64,000 bases of DNA from Ursus arctos (lineage: Eukaryota; Chordata; Mammalia; Carnivora; Ursidae), in contig NW_026622952.1 in the NCBI RefSeq assembly GCF_023065955.2, forward strand, positions 32,412,313-32,476,312, read 5' to 3'. Position 1 is the stretch's first letter. Each line of letters starts with the position of its first letter. The notes under the pieces were generated by a model. That model searched no databases and had not been told where the DNA came from. It saw only the letters and a program-made list of their open reading frames with translations. A program made the position numbers and the translations under genes. Positions 1 to 12,161 of the stretch are shown here, piece after piece.

Positions 1-1240
1 GAGATTATATAAGCCTGCTGCCTCAAATAGCTACAGATGAGGGAAAAGGACCCTGTGTATTCTAAATAGTGTAGGGCTGGGGTTCACTTTTACTTCTTGA
101 CACTTCGCAAGTCAGCATGGAGACATAGGGAAACCACTCAGTCAAAATGTTGTCTACGCCATTTGTTGGACCTGCTTGTTGGGTCATTCCTATTTATTTC
201 TCTTTTTAGTGCATGAGTTTTTAAATTTGATCTTCATTTTTCACTAGTATATTACACAGGAAACATCTCTTTACTGTTGCAATTATCCCTTTTATTTCAT
301 TTTTGAAAAGGCATTATGTTACCCTCTCTTTTAAGACACTGAGGTTAAGAACTAATGTCATTAAATACCATTTTTAAAAGAACCCCTTCCTGTCTGCAGG
401 CACATTATCATAAAAGAAAAAAAAAAGAAGGAAATAATGAAGCCGAGTTTTTGTAGGGCACAATGAGACGGCATTAAAATGGCAAATACTTAAAATGAGA
501 ATACAAAGTGACTGAAAAGAACTGAGATTTGAGACATAAAAGATGTTTCTAATCCATTTATGTTCCTCTAATGTTGCTGATTGAAAGTCCTCATGTAAAT
601 GTAATCCTTTTTTTAAAACTCAGTCCTCCAGTAGAGAAAACAAGGGCCAACTGTTCCAATGATCTTGGCAGATGCAGACGATCTCACTCCTAAAAGAGTC
701 TTTCCAACTAGTCCTCTCGCCTGAAGGAAGATAACATTTCACTAGGTGCCTGTCTTTCACTGGGGAGCCAGTTTATGCAAATCCTAAATAGTGACCCCAT
801 GTGGTAGTTTGAAATGCGAAACCTTTATAGAGGGAAACAGAGGCTACACTTTGTACTTTGATATAGCATCGAATTTTACCAGGAAAGAGTTTGGAAGAGC
901 ATTAAAAATGAACTCTTGACTTTTATGATGAGGTTTCTATTTTTCTTTCTTTCTGAAGTTACACTATCCGCTTCACCTAGTTCATTGACACCAGCCCACA
1001 TCCCTCTCAGGAATTAAAAAAGAATAATTCTGCCTGTTATACTTTGAGAGTTCATTTAAATAGACTGGAATCTCACAACCAGTGACATCAGCAAGGTGGC
1101 CTTGTATGAAACCCCAGCCTGTGTCCCCGCAGCGAAGAACAACTTTTAGACAGCTATCCATGAACAAAAGTAGCTCTGGGAGAGCTCAGGAGTCCATTTG
1201 AGAAGCCTCAGCAGCACAGAGAACAAAACAAAACAAAACA
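1..1240. other. Unique AT-rich sequence, no gene seen
   Basis: I see no coding region, RNA gene or recognisable repeat here. The only simple repeat is a short (AAAAC)n run at 1222-1240. Small open frames on both strands lack similarity to any family I know, and no splice-bounded exon is evident. Confidence 0.6.
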
Positions 1241-1489
1241 CCTGAGAATAATTACACAACAAAGGTAGGATGAACAGTTACATTTTGCCTGCAGGCCGCA
1301 GGCCAGCACTACTCAAAAGCAAGAAGGCACTCCTCTGTCCAAGAGAGTTCCCCTCACTGGGAAAAGGAAGACAGATTCGCCAGGCACTGCTTGAAGGACC
1401 CACTTCAGTTTCAGAGACCAGCATATCTGAGACATCTCAAGACTCTAGGAACAAGAAAAAGGGCAAGGCTACTAGTATCAGCCATGAAG

Positions 1490-1700
1490 GAGTGACCATG
1501 GGTCCCAGTGGACTGCTTTCGAGAGAACTCTAGTAGCCTTTGCCATTGATGACCACAACTTTTAGACACTATGGACACTGTCGCGCCCACATACATACAG
1601 CTTTCATCACTGAGGACTCCATCATGGACCCCAGCAGACTGCTCCATAGAGGACCCCTCTAGGTGAAATCCTCATAGTGGCATTTGCTGCTGAGGAAATC
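1490..1700 (+). repeat. Degenerate ~126-bp tandem repeat, origin unknown
   Basis: Two related segments begin near 1498 and 1624. Each contains ATGG, two variable bases, CCCAG, two variable bases, then GACTGCT, followed by an AGA-rich stretch and CTAG. The spacing is 126 bp. The block lies directly upstream of the L1 ORF2 relic, so it may be an upstream part of that L1 or a separate older element. I do not recognise the family. Confidence 0.4.
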
Positions 1701-1769
1701 AATGGCCAGTACGGCTGTCACAGCCTCCTCCACCGCAGACCCCCTGCAAATACCCAAGGAAGATCCTAA

Positions 1770-2705
1770 GACAGGAAGAACGGATCTACAAAATGCCCAG
1801 AAAACAATTAACAAATTGCAGTAGTAAGGCCTTCCCTATCAGTAGTAACTTGAAATGTGAATAGATTAAATTCTCCGATCAAGAGATACAGAATGGATGA
1901 ATAGGTTTAAAAAAAAAATTATATGCTGACTTCCAAGAGACTCACTTCAGCTTTAAAGACGCACACTGCCTGAATGTGAAGGGATAGAAAAAGATGTTCC
2001 ATGCAAGTGGAAACTAAAAGAGAACAGAGGTCACTCTACTTAAACAAAATAGGCTTTAAGTCAAAAACTGTAATAAGAGACAAGGAAGGTGATCATATAA
2101 TGATAAAGAGGTCAATTCATCAAGATGAAATAACAGTAGTAAATATATATGTGGCAAAGTGTCACACTTAAATATACAAAGGAAAAAAAAGTGGCACTTA
2201 AATATCCAAAGCAAAATTTTAACTGATCTGAAGGAAGAAATAAAATAAAATAATAGGGGACTTCAGTACCCCACTCTTAATAATAAATAGATCATCCAGA
2301 CAGAAAATCAGTAAGGAAACATTGGACCTGACCTATACTTTAGACCAAATGGACCTAGTAGATATGTATAGAACATTTCATCCAACAGCAGCAAAAAACA
2401 CATTCTTCTCAGTTGCACATGAAATATTCTCCAGGGTAGATCATATCTGTGACCACAAAGTAAGATGTAACAAAAATCAACTCAAAAAAATGAAAGACGT
2501 GAATGTAAGACCTAAAACAGTGCAACTTGTAGAAGAAAACGTAGGAGGTAAGCTTCTGGACAGTCTTGGAAATGATTTTTTTTTTAATTTGACACCAAAA
2601 ATAAGTAAAAAAAAAAAAAAGCAAAAATAAACTACATCAATCTGAAAACATGTATGCACAGCAAAGAAAACGATCTACGAAATAAAAAGTCAATATATGG
2701 AATGG
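1770..2705 (+). mobile_element. L1 ORF2 relic, internally deleted
   Basis: From about 1770 to 2465 the sequence follows the start and endonuclease portion of mammalian L1 ORF2. The frame at 2322-2460 reads LDQMDL, then YRTFHPTAA, then FSRVDH, which are typical of the endonuclease domain. From about 2485 to 2705 it jumps to the C-terminal end of ORF2 (a EENVGGKLL-like stretch, then a GNDFF-like stretch). The reverse transcriptase region between them is missing. Poly-A slippage, substitutions and stops make it non-functional. I infer an old L1MA-like copy; the subfamily is uncertain. This is a dead retrotransposon, not a host gene. Confidence 0.85.
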
Positions 2706-4300
2706 GAGGGGTGAAGTATTTATCCCTACCATTGATATAATATATAGCCTACGTGGTCTGCATTCAACTATAAACTCCTTCAAGACTAGAACATATTACA
2801 TGTATCTTTGTGCTCCCTCTAGTGTTAAATGAACATTTGCCTAATGAGTAGAAGCAGGAATAACAGTAGTGCTTATATTTACAGAGAGGGTAGACTAGGA
2901 GATTTGATATAAATCACGAAGGCTTCACAGATGACTACATGGGATGACATCAATGGAGGGATCACAAAGTCCTGAAAAAGTTCCTGCTGTTTAAGTATTT
3001 AGGTAGACACTGGTCCAAATTGAACCCTGTAGAGTAGAATATCTTCCTGGTCATGTTAAGACTGCAAAGTGAAGGGATTAAAGTATAATCAGAAGTCAGG
3101 TATCTTTTAGAGACTCACAGGATTACCTAGCATGTGTTCATCATGATTTCGAACATTGACACAGACTATTTAAATGGTTAGTTAATAGTTGATTATTAAA
3201 GTTTTTTGATGTGTGAAGTATGCTGATGGAGAAATTGAATTTTCTAAAGAAACCAGGGTAAGCATAAGTATGTTGCGTTCCTTTACAATTATGTTGAACA
3301 CCTATACAGCAAAGAGAAACATCCCTTATAACTCTTTTGACTGTGTACCTACAGAAAATTTTTGCAAACCAACTTTACCTTGGACATGGTAATGCCATGT
3401 GTATGTGTGTGAAATTGTTCAAATTTTATCTAAAATATCTCTATGCCCTGGTTTATTCATTCCCAAAGATAGTTTTGCCATTGCAGTCTCTAAAGCAATA
3501 AACTCTGTATAAGTATTTGCAAATGCCCTTTTCCAATCCCCATGTTGAAAAAATATGCATATACTTCTATGGGACAAAATGTTATTTTCACCAAATCAAA
3601 ACATGAGATTTTATTATTGTCCATTGAGATTTGATGTCTTTGGATTGAATTCATTCTTGCCCTCTACATTACAAATGCATTTCCAAAGAGGCTATGGGAA
3701 CAACTTTTTTTTTCCCACTGTTGCACTGTCTTTTTAATAGTGATAGTTTAAAATTAATGCTTCTCTAGCTTGACTAGGGACATTAGTCAAACCAAGTGAA
3801 AGTGACATTTCCCTAAGATGCTGAATCTGTCGACAACTCTGCTTACCTATATTTACACCCCAATTATTCTTGAAAATAAAATTAGAGCTGCATGTATTAT
3901 TTCATTTGGTGAAGAAAATGAACTTCATATTTCAGCACTTAACAGTACTCCCAAGATGTGACCTTCAGACTCTCACTGTTAGGATCACTTTTCTTTAGAA
4001 ATCTTTTTTGTTTTTTTTGGATGGTTTTCCTATTGACAGTATTAATTTTGTAGATTAAAAAAAAAAAAGAAAAGCCCACTTTAATTTGAATCACATATGT
4101 ATTACTGGCTTTTGGAACCCCAGAAAGCCTCGAGTTCTAGGGTTCCAGACCCCCTCCTTTTTAGAGCATTCTTCCAGGAGTTTAAGGCAAACCTGGCCCT
4201 AGGTAGCAAAATACTCTTGTATTATATGGTATACTCTCCTGTCTCATGGAGCTGTGCACATCATGTACACATTGCTTGTAGCTTTAGTTTTCTAAATAAG
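2706..4300. other. Unique sequence with a possible L2 tail
   Basis: No gene is seen. Positions 2765-2860 weakly resemble an L2 3' tail (an 'aactccttcaagactagaac' stretch, then a GAACATTTGC-like stretch). Homopolymer runs occur at 3703-3713, 4007-4017 and 4057-4068. The rest shows no recognisable structure. Confidence 0.45.
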
Positions 4301-4315
4301 AATCTTATTTTCCAG

Positions 4316-4488
4316 GGGCGCCTGGGTGGCTTAGTCGGTTAAGAATCTGCCTTCAGGTCAGGTCATGATCCCAGGGTCCTGGAATCGAGTTCCGTATTAG
4401 GCTCCCTGCTCAGCGGGGAGTCTGCTTCTCCCTCTCCCTCTGCTCCTGCTCTCTCTCTCTCAAATAAATAAATAAAATCTTTTAAAAA
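4316..4488 (+). mobile_element. Carnivore SINEC (tRNA-derived SINE)
   Basis: It has the full head (GGGCGCCTGGGTGGC with an A-box-like part), a B-box-like part, a CT-rich body and an AAATAAATAAATAAAATC tail. The target-site duplication AATCTTATTTTCCAG lies at 4301-4315 and 4489-4503, so both ends are exact. It is mobilised in trans by L1 and has no coding capacity. Confidence 0.95.
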
Positions 4489-4503
4489 AATCTTATTTTC
4501 CAG

Positions 4504-5030
4504 TTTAAAATTTGGCAGTGTTCTAAAAAACTCCCATGGTTCAAAGGACATTGCATGGTTCAAAAGAACATAAATACCGTTTTTTCAGTCTTTGTAGTAC
4601 CTAAGAAAATAAGATCCTAATTTTCCACTCTAAGTGTGCAACACCATCAACACCTCTAGATTAATGTCTTGAAAATAAATCCAGTCTTAGAATATCTCTG
4701 TGGATAACAGATACATATTGTGCATGGGAAAATATAAATTTTAAATCATCAAAATGTAAAACCAAAAACTAGACATGGATGGATTATAGGGGGCTATCTA
4801 ATGCCCATTTAAAATACTACTATGTGTTTTCTACGTTTTGTTCAGTTAAAGAAGTCCTGTATCATTCTTATTTTAAATATGTATGTTTGTGTTTTTATCA
4901 TTAATCCAAATTTATTTTACAGTCTTATTAATTCATTGTTTTTCTTTTGTGTAAGGCATAAATAAAATTCGACCCTACATCTAGAATTTTTTTCCTCCCA
5001 GAATATTGTTTCCTAAAATCAAAGGAAATG
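4504..5030. other. Unique AT-rich sequence
   Basis: I see nothing beyond AT-rich unique sequence between the SINE and the microsatellite that follows. Confidence 0.5.
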
Positions 5031-5031
5031 T

Positions 5032-5134
5032 CATATACATATATATATACATATACATATATAATATACATATATGTGTGTATAATATATATGCATATAC
5101 ATATATGCATTCACATGTGTGTATAATATATAAA
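5032..5134. repeat. Impure (TA)n/(CATA)n microsatellite
   Basis: Alternating TA, CATA and GTGT units run for about 100 bp. The tract is rich in inverted repeats (CATATATG-like palindromes) and could fold as a hairpin or expand by slippage. Confidence 0.85.
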
Positions 5135-5330
5135 TAATAAATCACATTGCTTGTATTTATTTTTTGAGAGGCTCCTTCTCTATTTCTCTCTATGCCATTC
5201 TTTCATTGTGGAATATTCAGGACCAAATATCATCTCTAGCCCCCTCCTCCGAAGCATATGTCAAGCTCTAGGCCTCAACTGGTTGCATCCTCAATGAAAC
5301 TAGAAGGTCTCTCTGGGTTCTGCTAGGTAT

Positions 5331-5652
5331 CTGTCTTAGTCTGCTTGGGGTACTTTAGACTGGGAGCTTAAACAACACACATTTATCGTCACGGTTCTGG
5401 ACGTGGGGCGATCTAAGATCCAAGCGCCGACCAGTCTGGTTTCTGGTGAAGCCCTTCTCGCTGCTTGCAGAGAGTGGTCTGCTTCATGTGTCCTCACATG
5501 GCTGAGTGAGGGAGACCGCTTGTTTCTTCTTCATGAAGGCTGCAACCTCATGACCTAATTACCTCCTAAGACCCCCACCTCCAAATACCATCACATTGGG
5601 TGTTAGGGCTTCAACATACACATTTTGAAGATGGAAGTTCAATGCATAGCAA
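5331..5652 (-). mobile_element. MaLR-type solo LTR (MST/MLT1-like)
   Basis: Read on the minus strand it follows the MaLR LTR pattern. It starts at a sequence like the MST 5' end (near 5650), has the 'tgtgatggtatttggaggtg' block, then the CATGTGAGGACAC block, and ends with a CCCAGTCTAAAG-like and AGACTAAGACA-like terminus at 5331. No internal region is seen beside it, so it is probably a solo LTR. The exact subfamily is not assigned. It is an ancient endogenous retrovirus-like relic without coding sequence. Confidence 0.85.
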
Positions 5653-6587
5653 TAGCAATTTCTCCAGAATTAGTACCAGCCATGTTAAGTCACTGGTTAG
5701 TGATAACAGTGCTGCTGGGCACATTCCTTCACGATCATTTGTTCATTCTTACATCAACTCATTCACTTAGTAGGAGTAAATTTCTAACAGTTTATGATGG
5801 TCTGCGTGCTGCCACCATCAGATCTCATTTGACTTGTGCTTTCAATGCCTTAGTGCAATGAGTGAGTAATGTAAGCAATCCCGAGGGTATAGGAAAGGTT
5901 GGAGACAGGGCATGTCCTAGAACCAAACCTCATCCTCATGGGAAGATACAGTCCACACCTGTCCCTGGAATTTCATCTACTTCCATCTCCACTGTTTGTT
6001 TTAATCATGAAACATGACATTTTTTACATTTGTTTATTAATACAACAGATATATTTTAATATATTGTATATGAAATACACTACATATGTATATTGTATAG
6101 TATATGAAATATACTAAATGTTTACATATATACTAATATTAGTATACTAAGTGTATACTAATATTTATATATTAAACATATTTTAAGAATTATACTGTGA
6201 ACAGTGTTGGGTAGTGGGGATACAAAAAATGAATAAGGCAAAACCCTGTCCTCAGTAGTCATTGTCTTTTAGGTGAGAAATTCATAGATAATTATATAAC
6301 AGTAAACCTCCTATATCTGTATTTCCAAATAAATCATCCTAGCAATTTTTAATGTTCTCTATGTATTACTTTTAACTTCATGCTTTTATTTTGAAGTTGT
6401 AAGTCTATGTGCAACAATGGGTGATCCAAAAAATAACATTAGTGTATTAATATCAGGTAATAGATCCCCATGTATTCTCTATTTTTTACCTCGGAGAGTA
6501 AAACTGGCTCTAGTGTAGCTTGATCATGTGATGTGTAAGGAAAATCTTCTCTACTCACATTTAATGTCAGCAGGAGAATATTATGCT
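5653..6587. other. Unique sequence with AT-rich tract
   Basis: An imperfect AT-rich tract at 6036-6180 repeats ATATACTAA/GTATA-type words. Positions 6195-6310 resemble an ancient mammalian-wide repeat that often reads 'ggggatacaa...aacaaggcaaaaccctgtcctca'; I cannot name it. No gene is seen. Confidence 0.4.
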
Positions 6588-6602
6588 TACATAAGGACTT
6601 CT

Positions 6603-6806
6603 TTTTTTTTTTTTTTTTAAGATTTTATTCATTTATTCGACAGAGATAGAGACAGCCAGCGAGAGAGGGAACACAAGCAGGGGGAGTGGGAGAGGAAGAA
6701 GCAGGCTCATAGCGGAGGAGCCTGATGCGGGGCTCGATCCCATAACTCCGGGATCACGCCCTGAGCCGAAGGCAGACGCTTAACGACTGCGCCACCCAGG
6801 CGCCCC
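6603..6806 (-). mobile_element. Carnivore SINEC, minus strand, young-looking
   Basis: The poly-T start, the AAGATTTTATTCATTTATTC tail and the GCGCCACCCAGGCGCCCC head end show a full-length minus-strand copy. A perfect 15-bp duplication TACATAAGGACTTCT flanks it at 6588-6602 and 6807-6821. The long oligo(T) and perfect duplication suggest a fairly recent insertion of the GGGAACACAAGCAGGGGGAG body type. Confidence 0.96.
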
Positions 6807-6821
6807 TACATAAGGACTTCT

Positions 6822-7990
6822 GTTACTTTACTGTTATCGAAAGCCATAAGGACCCCGAACCAAAGGATCTGTTTTAAAATTTCCACATTAACTATGTGAG
6901 TATAAGAAATAAAACAAGCCAAACAGGTCAGCTTTCGGGAGCTAGAGTGTCTCAGACATTTTAGAAGATCACAAGGATCTTGACTTCAAAATTGTATCCC
7001 GTGCTTTCGCAAGGGTCACTGTTTTTTGTGTTGTTTTGGTTTTTTTCTCCATCATTTGCTATAGGATGGGCTGACAAGACCAAGATACGTGTCTGTGCTA
7101 TGTGATGACCTTACTGTTAGTTTCCTGAAAGACTCGTACTGGTCTTTGAAGAACGTATTTTCCATTAGCATCTTACAGGGTTTTTTTAAATTATTAATTT
7201 CGTTTATTCATTTAGTAAACTAATGTGCCATCACAGTTTGCCAGAAATAAATGAATAAATAAGTAAACACAGAAACAAGTCAAGTGTCTGACAGTGGGAA
7301 CAATATGGGTTTTAACGACAATATCAGTAAGAGACTCGGCACTGAGATAAGACAACACAAAGTAGAAGATTAAATGAGCACATTGTTCCAGATCACGCAA
7401 ACAGTAAAGAATTTTGAGCAGGACTCCAGTTCTGCTCTCTGTCTCCGATTAGGAATAGCTAAATCAAGGAAGGAATGGACCCAGGGAGGAGAAGAAACCT
7501 CAGGGTCACAGAAGGGATCTCGTTTGTCTTAGAATCCCTCCCTGTTTTCTTTTTATTTCCCTCATGTTTACTCTCCATACTGGACTGCCTGTCACACCTC
7601 ACCTCACAACTAGTTTTAAGAATGCTCTTCATGTTTGTAACACTAGAGATCCATTAATCACTCCTGATAATACTTAAAACTTCAAGTATAGGAAATTTCG
7701 ATGAAGATAAATGGAACATGAAAAATGTCTTGGTTCAAATGACTGGTTGATCCCTAGATCTGTTCATCCTGCAAAGCTTTGTGACTGCAACTAGGGGAAC
7801 ATACACCGAGTTATGGATGTGAATACATATGGATACACTTATGTATGTTTGTAATTTAGCTTTGGATTGATTCAGTTGTTGAATATTTCAATATATTTGT
7901 GGGAGGACTGTATTTACATTGAAATAAAATATATGCTAAGTTATTAGAATGAGCCAGAACGATATTTAGAATCAGCTAACACAGTGTATA
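6822..7990. other. Unique sequence, no gene seen
   Basis: No recognisable gene or well-supported repeat. Short open frames on both strands have no family resemblance. Confidence 0.45.
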
Positions 7991-7994
7991 ATTT

Positions 7995-8075
7995 CTTTTC
8001 ACACCCCCATGGCCTAGTGTAGTACCTGGCAAATATTAGAGTTCCAATAAATGTTTGCTGAGCTGAAATAATTTA
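7995..8075 (+). mobile_element. L2 LINE 3' tail fragment
   Basis: The stretch reads like the end of L2: 'cctagtgtagtacctggca', then AATAAATGTTTGCTGAGCTGAA. It is a short, ancient, mammalian-wide relic. Confidence 0.65.
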
Positions 8076-8079
8076 AGAG

Positions 8080-9520
8080 TGCTAAACTGACATTTCTTAT
8101 TTAGTTTACAAAATCTGAATCAGGGGCTTATAACTGTTTAAACTATGTGCCTGAATGTTCCATTTCCATGGCACAATTCATATTTTTGACTGCCACACTA
8201 ATTTATGATGTGGCATTACATTACTTCACTATAGGATTACTTGTATAAGTATTTTTCATCTATTTTTAAGAAACAAGATGGGGGGTTTCAACAAATGGTG
8301 CTTTTCTGTAGTAACTTGAGGATGATATATATATATATAATCTAGTATGGATGCTTAATTTATTTCTAATTAGAGTGCTGTTAAAGCATCATATTTTCAA
8401 GTAGCATCAAATGATTCACGTTGATCATTTTGGTAGTTCATGGAGTTAGTGATTATCAGTAGTTCATAGAAGTAAAATGCTAACTGAACACTCATATATG
8501 GAATCAAGTAATCTTTTCCTTTAGACTCCCAATCTGTAAGCGCTGTTTCTGGAAATACTGTTACACTGACCTAATATGCCTTACAGTTCTTTTTACTCCT
8601 TCTCAATGCTCATCAGTATTGCAGCCAAAATTTCAAGACCTATAACCATTTGTGACTCTATTTGGAAAATTTCTACCCCAATTGAGAGAGCAGTAGGCTG
8701 ACTGCCATGGTTGCCTGCTAACACTTCCTAGCTCCGCTATGTCATATTTGAATTTGTGCTTTATTGTACTTCTGGTGCCTTCTCTTAAATTCATCTCTCA
8801 GCTCCCCCCAGAATGCTCTCTTAGGAATTATACTGTCCTCTCTAGTTCACATGCATTGACTGCAAAGCTTCCGTGTCATAGCACCTAATGCTTATGGGCA
8901 GGAGTTGATCATTCTGGCTTGTCATTTAATGTTGAATTTGCTTTAGATATCATTCTTATTTTTTTAAAAAAATCCGCTAAGCTACATAGAAAGTCTTTCC
9001 CAAGTCCAGCATTTACATCTAGAGGCACAATGGACCTATGATACTTCCTCAAGTATAAAAATGTAACTAAAGAAGATACTGTAAATATCTTTGGTAGGGA
9101 GGGAGATGTGAGTAGGAGTGACTCCTGGGGAGGAAGCAATCAGATTTTGTATATTTGAGTGGCTGGAAAATCCTTTCTGGGAATAAGTTTAGCTTATTGT
9201 TTAGCGATCAATTAGAGAATACCTTTCATTTTAGCCTCCAAACTAGAATTTCTGGGACCTTCCCAGCCTTGCCTGCTTTGTCTTCTTTTTCCTTCTCTCT
9301 CATCATAGAATTACTGAGAAAGATAAACATTTAAATTTTTAATGCAAAATTTAGACAAAACTCTCATCCAGGATTTCAGTTTAATCTAGAAAGTGATGTC
9401 TCATGAACTTTAACTGTGGCCAGCAGAGAAGGAAATATCTCTTATTCTGGCGTTGTGATGTTTTATCATAATGGTTTACCTAATTTTGTCTCTACAATTG
9501 AGATTAAATCAGTTGGTCGA
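8080..9520. other. Unique sequence with short (AT)n
   Basis: A short (AT)n run lies at 8325-8339. I see no gene or assigned repeat in the rest of the interval. Confidence 0.45.
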
Positions 9521-9521
9521 A

Positions 9522-9609
9522 GTATCAGAATATTGTTTGAAAGAAAATAATGTTTATAATGTCGTGTATCAGAATATTGTTTATAAGAAAATAATGTTTA
9601 TAATGTCAT
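9522..9609 (+). repeat. 44-bp tandem duplication, two copies
   Basis: The unit starting GTATCAGAATATTGTTT at 9522 is repeated at 9566 with only a few differences (TTGAAAG against TTATAAG, TCGT against TCAT). The period is 44 bp with two copies. The near-identity implies a fairly recent slippage or duplication event. Confidence 0.9.
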
Positions 9610-9658
9610 GTGTATAAATAGTGTATAATTACACAAGATGTATCAAAAGTACAAACAT

Positions 9659-9849
9659 GAGGCACCTGGGTGGCTCAGTCGGTTAAGTGTCTGCCTTCAG
9701 CTCAGGTCATGATTTCAGGGACCTGGGATTGAGCCCTGCATCTGGCTCACTGCTCATCAGGGAGTCCGCTTCTCCCTCTCCCTCTGCTCCTCCCCTTGCT
9801 CTCTCTCTCTCATTCTCTCTTTCAAATAAATAAATAAAATATTTTTTAA
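9659..9849 (+). mobile_element. Carnivore SINEC
   Basis: The copy has a complete head, a B-box-like region, a CT-rich body and an AAATAAATAAATAAAAT tail. The duplication AAAAGTACAAACAT is found at 9645-9658 and 9850-9863. The site starts with AAAA, as expected for L1 endonuclease cleavage. Confidence 0.95.
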
Positions 9850-9863
9850 AAAAGTACAAACAT

Positions 9864-10746
9864 ACAATGCATTATTAACAATTTAATATAAAATAAGACC
9901 ACATGTTGGTACTGAAAGTAACATTCAGTGAAGTACACTGTTTTATTGATTTATAGAGAATACCTAATAACTGAAAATTTTAAACCATGCTTCCATTTTC
10001 ATTGCTTGAGGATGCTTGATGATGGTCTTTTAAAAGCAGATAGCGACTTCATGGCTTTTGCATCATGACTAGTGAAATTTCTGCTTCAACTAAAGTACTG
10101 TAATATGTGCATCTTCTAGATTGAATTATCTTGATATTCTATAGTGTTCAGCATAGTTTTGCATGCAATAGATCAGCTACACTTGTATTTGAAATAATAA
10201 ATGTGGCATTTATGTCATTAAAATGCATTGCATTCCTAATTAAGAATACATTATAAGTGGCTAACTTTGCAAAGTCAGTGTTTTTAGTTGTACTGCAGCA
10301 TGTTTTATTTGTTGATATCTGTATCTATATATACATTTTTCAAGAATAGTGGATATCGTGTAAAACATTTTAGGTATAAAGACGAATAAAATTCTATCAA
10401 ATTGTACCTTTATAAAATGTTTCTATAGTACATTTCACGATCCTGCATGCTTAGAAGATTAAAAATAAATAGTAAAAAATATGGCTGAATTGTCACTAAA
10501 ATAATTTACACTACCAAGTTATTTTTTTAAAGTTCTATAAAATTAACTGCCTTATGCCCCAGAATCAATGTACATTTTTCAAAAGATATATCAGCTAATA
10601 TAGACATCAGCATCCCAAGACTTACTTAGGATCAACTTAGATCCCCAAAGTAATGTGCCTGCCAGTGGAGATTCCAGTCCAAAGGTATATGGAGACTTCT
10701 AATTCAGTAACAGAAATAATATAAAGATAAATGTGAAATATTGTTT
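9864..10746. other. Unique AT-rich sequence
   Basis: No gene or assigned repeat is seen. The stretch is strongly AT-rich. Confidence 0.45.
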
Positions 10747-10756
10747 AAAATGTTTA

Positions 10757-10949
10757 GGGGTGCCTGGGTGGCTCAGTTGGTTAAGCGCCTGCATTTGGCT
10801 CAGGTCATGATCTCGGGGTCCTGGGATCAAGTCCTACATCGGGCTCTCTGCTCAGCAGGGAGTCTGCTTCTCCCTCCTTCTGCCTCCTTCCTGGCTTGTG
10901 CTCTTTCTCTCCCTCTCAAATAAACAAAACCTAAAAAAAATTAAAAAAT
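10757..10949 (+). mobile_element. Carnivore SINEC
   Basis: Head GGGGTGCCTGGGTGGCTCAG, body and A-rich tail are all present. The tail is degraded (AAATAAACAAAACC). The duplication AAAATGTTTA lies at 10747-10756 and 10950-10959. Confidence 0.95.
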
Positions 10950-10959
10950 AAAATGTTTA

Positions 10960-11345
10960 AAAAAGAATTTGCATCTGTTAGGAATCAAGAATGGTTGGTG
11001 TTGCAAACATGTCAATAATGGATTCAACAAGGTGGAAATTCATTTTTTCTTTGACCCGACAATCGGAGTTTAGCAGACCAGTGCCGCCCTAGTGGTGTGC
11101 ATTGGTGAGGAACCAGACTCCTTCCATCTTATGGTTCAGTCATCCTCAATGTGCAGCTTTAATCTAATGATTCTAAGATAGCTTCACCACTTATGACCAT
11201 CCTTCTGCATTCCAGATGGCATTAAAGAGAGAAAAGAGAAGCTGTGCTTTTTCTCTTTAAAGATATGGCCTAGGAATTCCACAGATCACTTCTTGTATAC
11301 CACTGACCGTGACTTAGTTCTATGTCCATACCTAGCTGCAAGGGA
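10960..11345. other. Unique sequence with weak CTCF-like word
   Basis: No gene is seen. Around 11081-11097 the minus strand reads CCACTAGGGCGGCACTG, which is one base out of register with the CTCF core, so I do not call it a site. Confidence 0.4.
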
Positions 11346-12126
11346 GACTGGGAGAGAGAGTCTTTATTTTTTAAAAATTTTTTATTTAATAAATTTAACA
11401 TGTTGTATTTTATAAATTGAAAGTGTACAGTGTGTTACTTTGACATTTTTGTATGTTGTCATATGGTTGCCCCTGAAGCATATATCACATTATATCAATA
11501 TTATATTCAATATTATTTATGTTTATCACACTGTGTGTTAGATCTCAATGGCTTATTCACTGCTGCTACAAATTTACACTCTTAAAATGGCCAGCCATGT
11601 GGCCAGCCAAAAATCTTAGATTCCATCTTATTTTTAAGAGAAGTTTAAAAGTAGCTTTTCTTGGCTCAGAGCAAGGTAAGGAAAGTACAGTACAAAGGCA
11701 TTCTAAGTTTTTGGAAGTAAAGTGAAGAGCAAAACTGAGCCAAAAGCAAAAATATGGAAAAGAAAAGAAAAAAGTAATTATGTCACCTTCCATATATTTT
11801 AATAGAGTCAATATTTTGAATATGATTCAGGATTTCCACATCTGTTTTATATCAACTGTACCTTTTTCTTTTTACCTTTAGACCCTCTTCATCCATTACT
11901 TCCACTACCCTCTCCCACCTTTGGCAATCAACAGTCTCTTCAGTATCTAAGAGCTTTTTATTATTATTTTTATTATTTATGTTTTTTTTAATTCTACACA
12001 TATGAGATATAATACGGTATTTGTTTTCCTCTGACTTATTTCACTTAACATAATGCCCTTGAGGTCCATCTGTGTTGTTGCAAATGACAAGATTTTATTC
12101 TATTTTATGGCTGAAGAATATTCCAT

Positions 12127-12161
12127 TGTGTGTGTGTGTGTATGTATGTGTGTATATATAT
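12127..12161 (+). repeat. (TG)n/(TATG)n microsatellite in L1
   Basis: TGTGTGTGTGTATGTATGTG and a TATATA end grew inside the L1 segment that normally reads CCATTGTGTATATA. This is a simple repeat expansion within the older element. Confidence 0.85.

Noticed and set aside
4316..4400. tRNA gene in SINE heads
   Set aside because: A-box and B-box-like parts come from the tRNA ancestor of the carnivore SINE; the cloverleaf is not intact and the element ends in a SINE body.
11081..11097. CTCF-like word on the minus strand
   Set aside because: CCACTAGGGCGGCACTG breaks the register of the core at the invariant GGC, so the match is poor.
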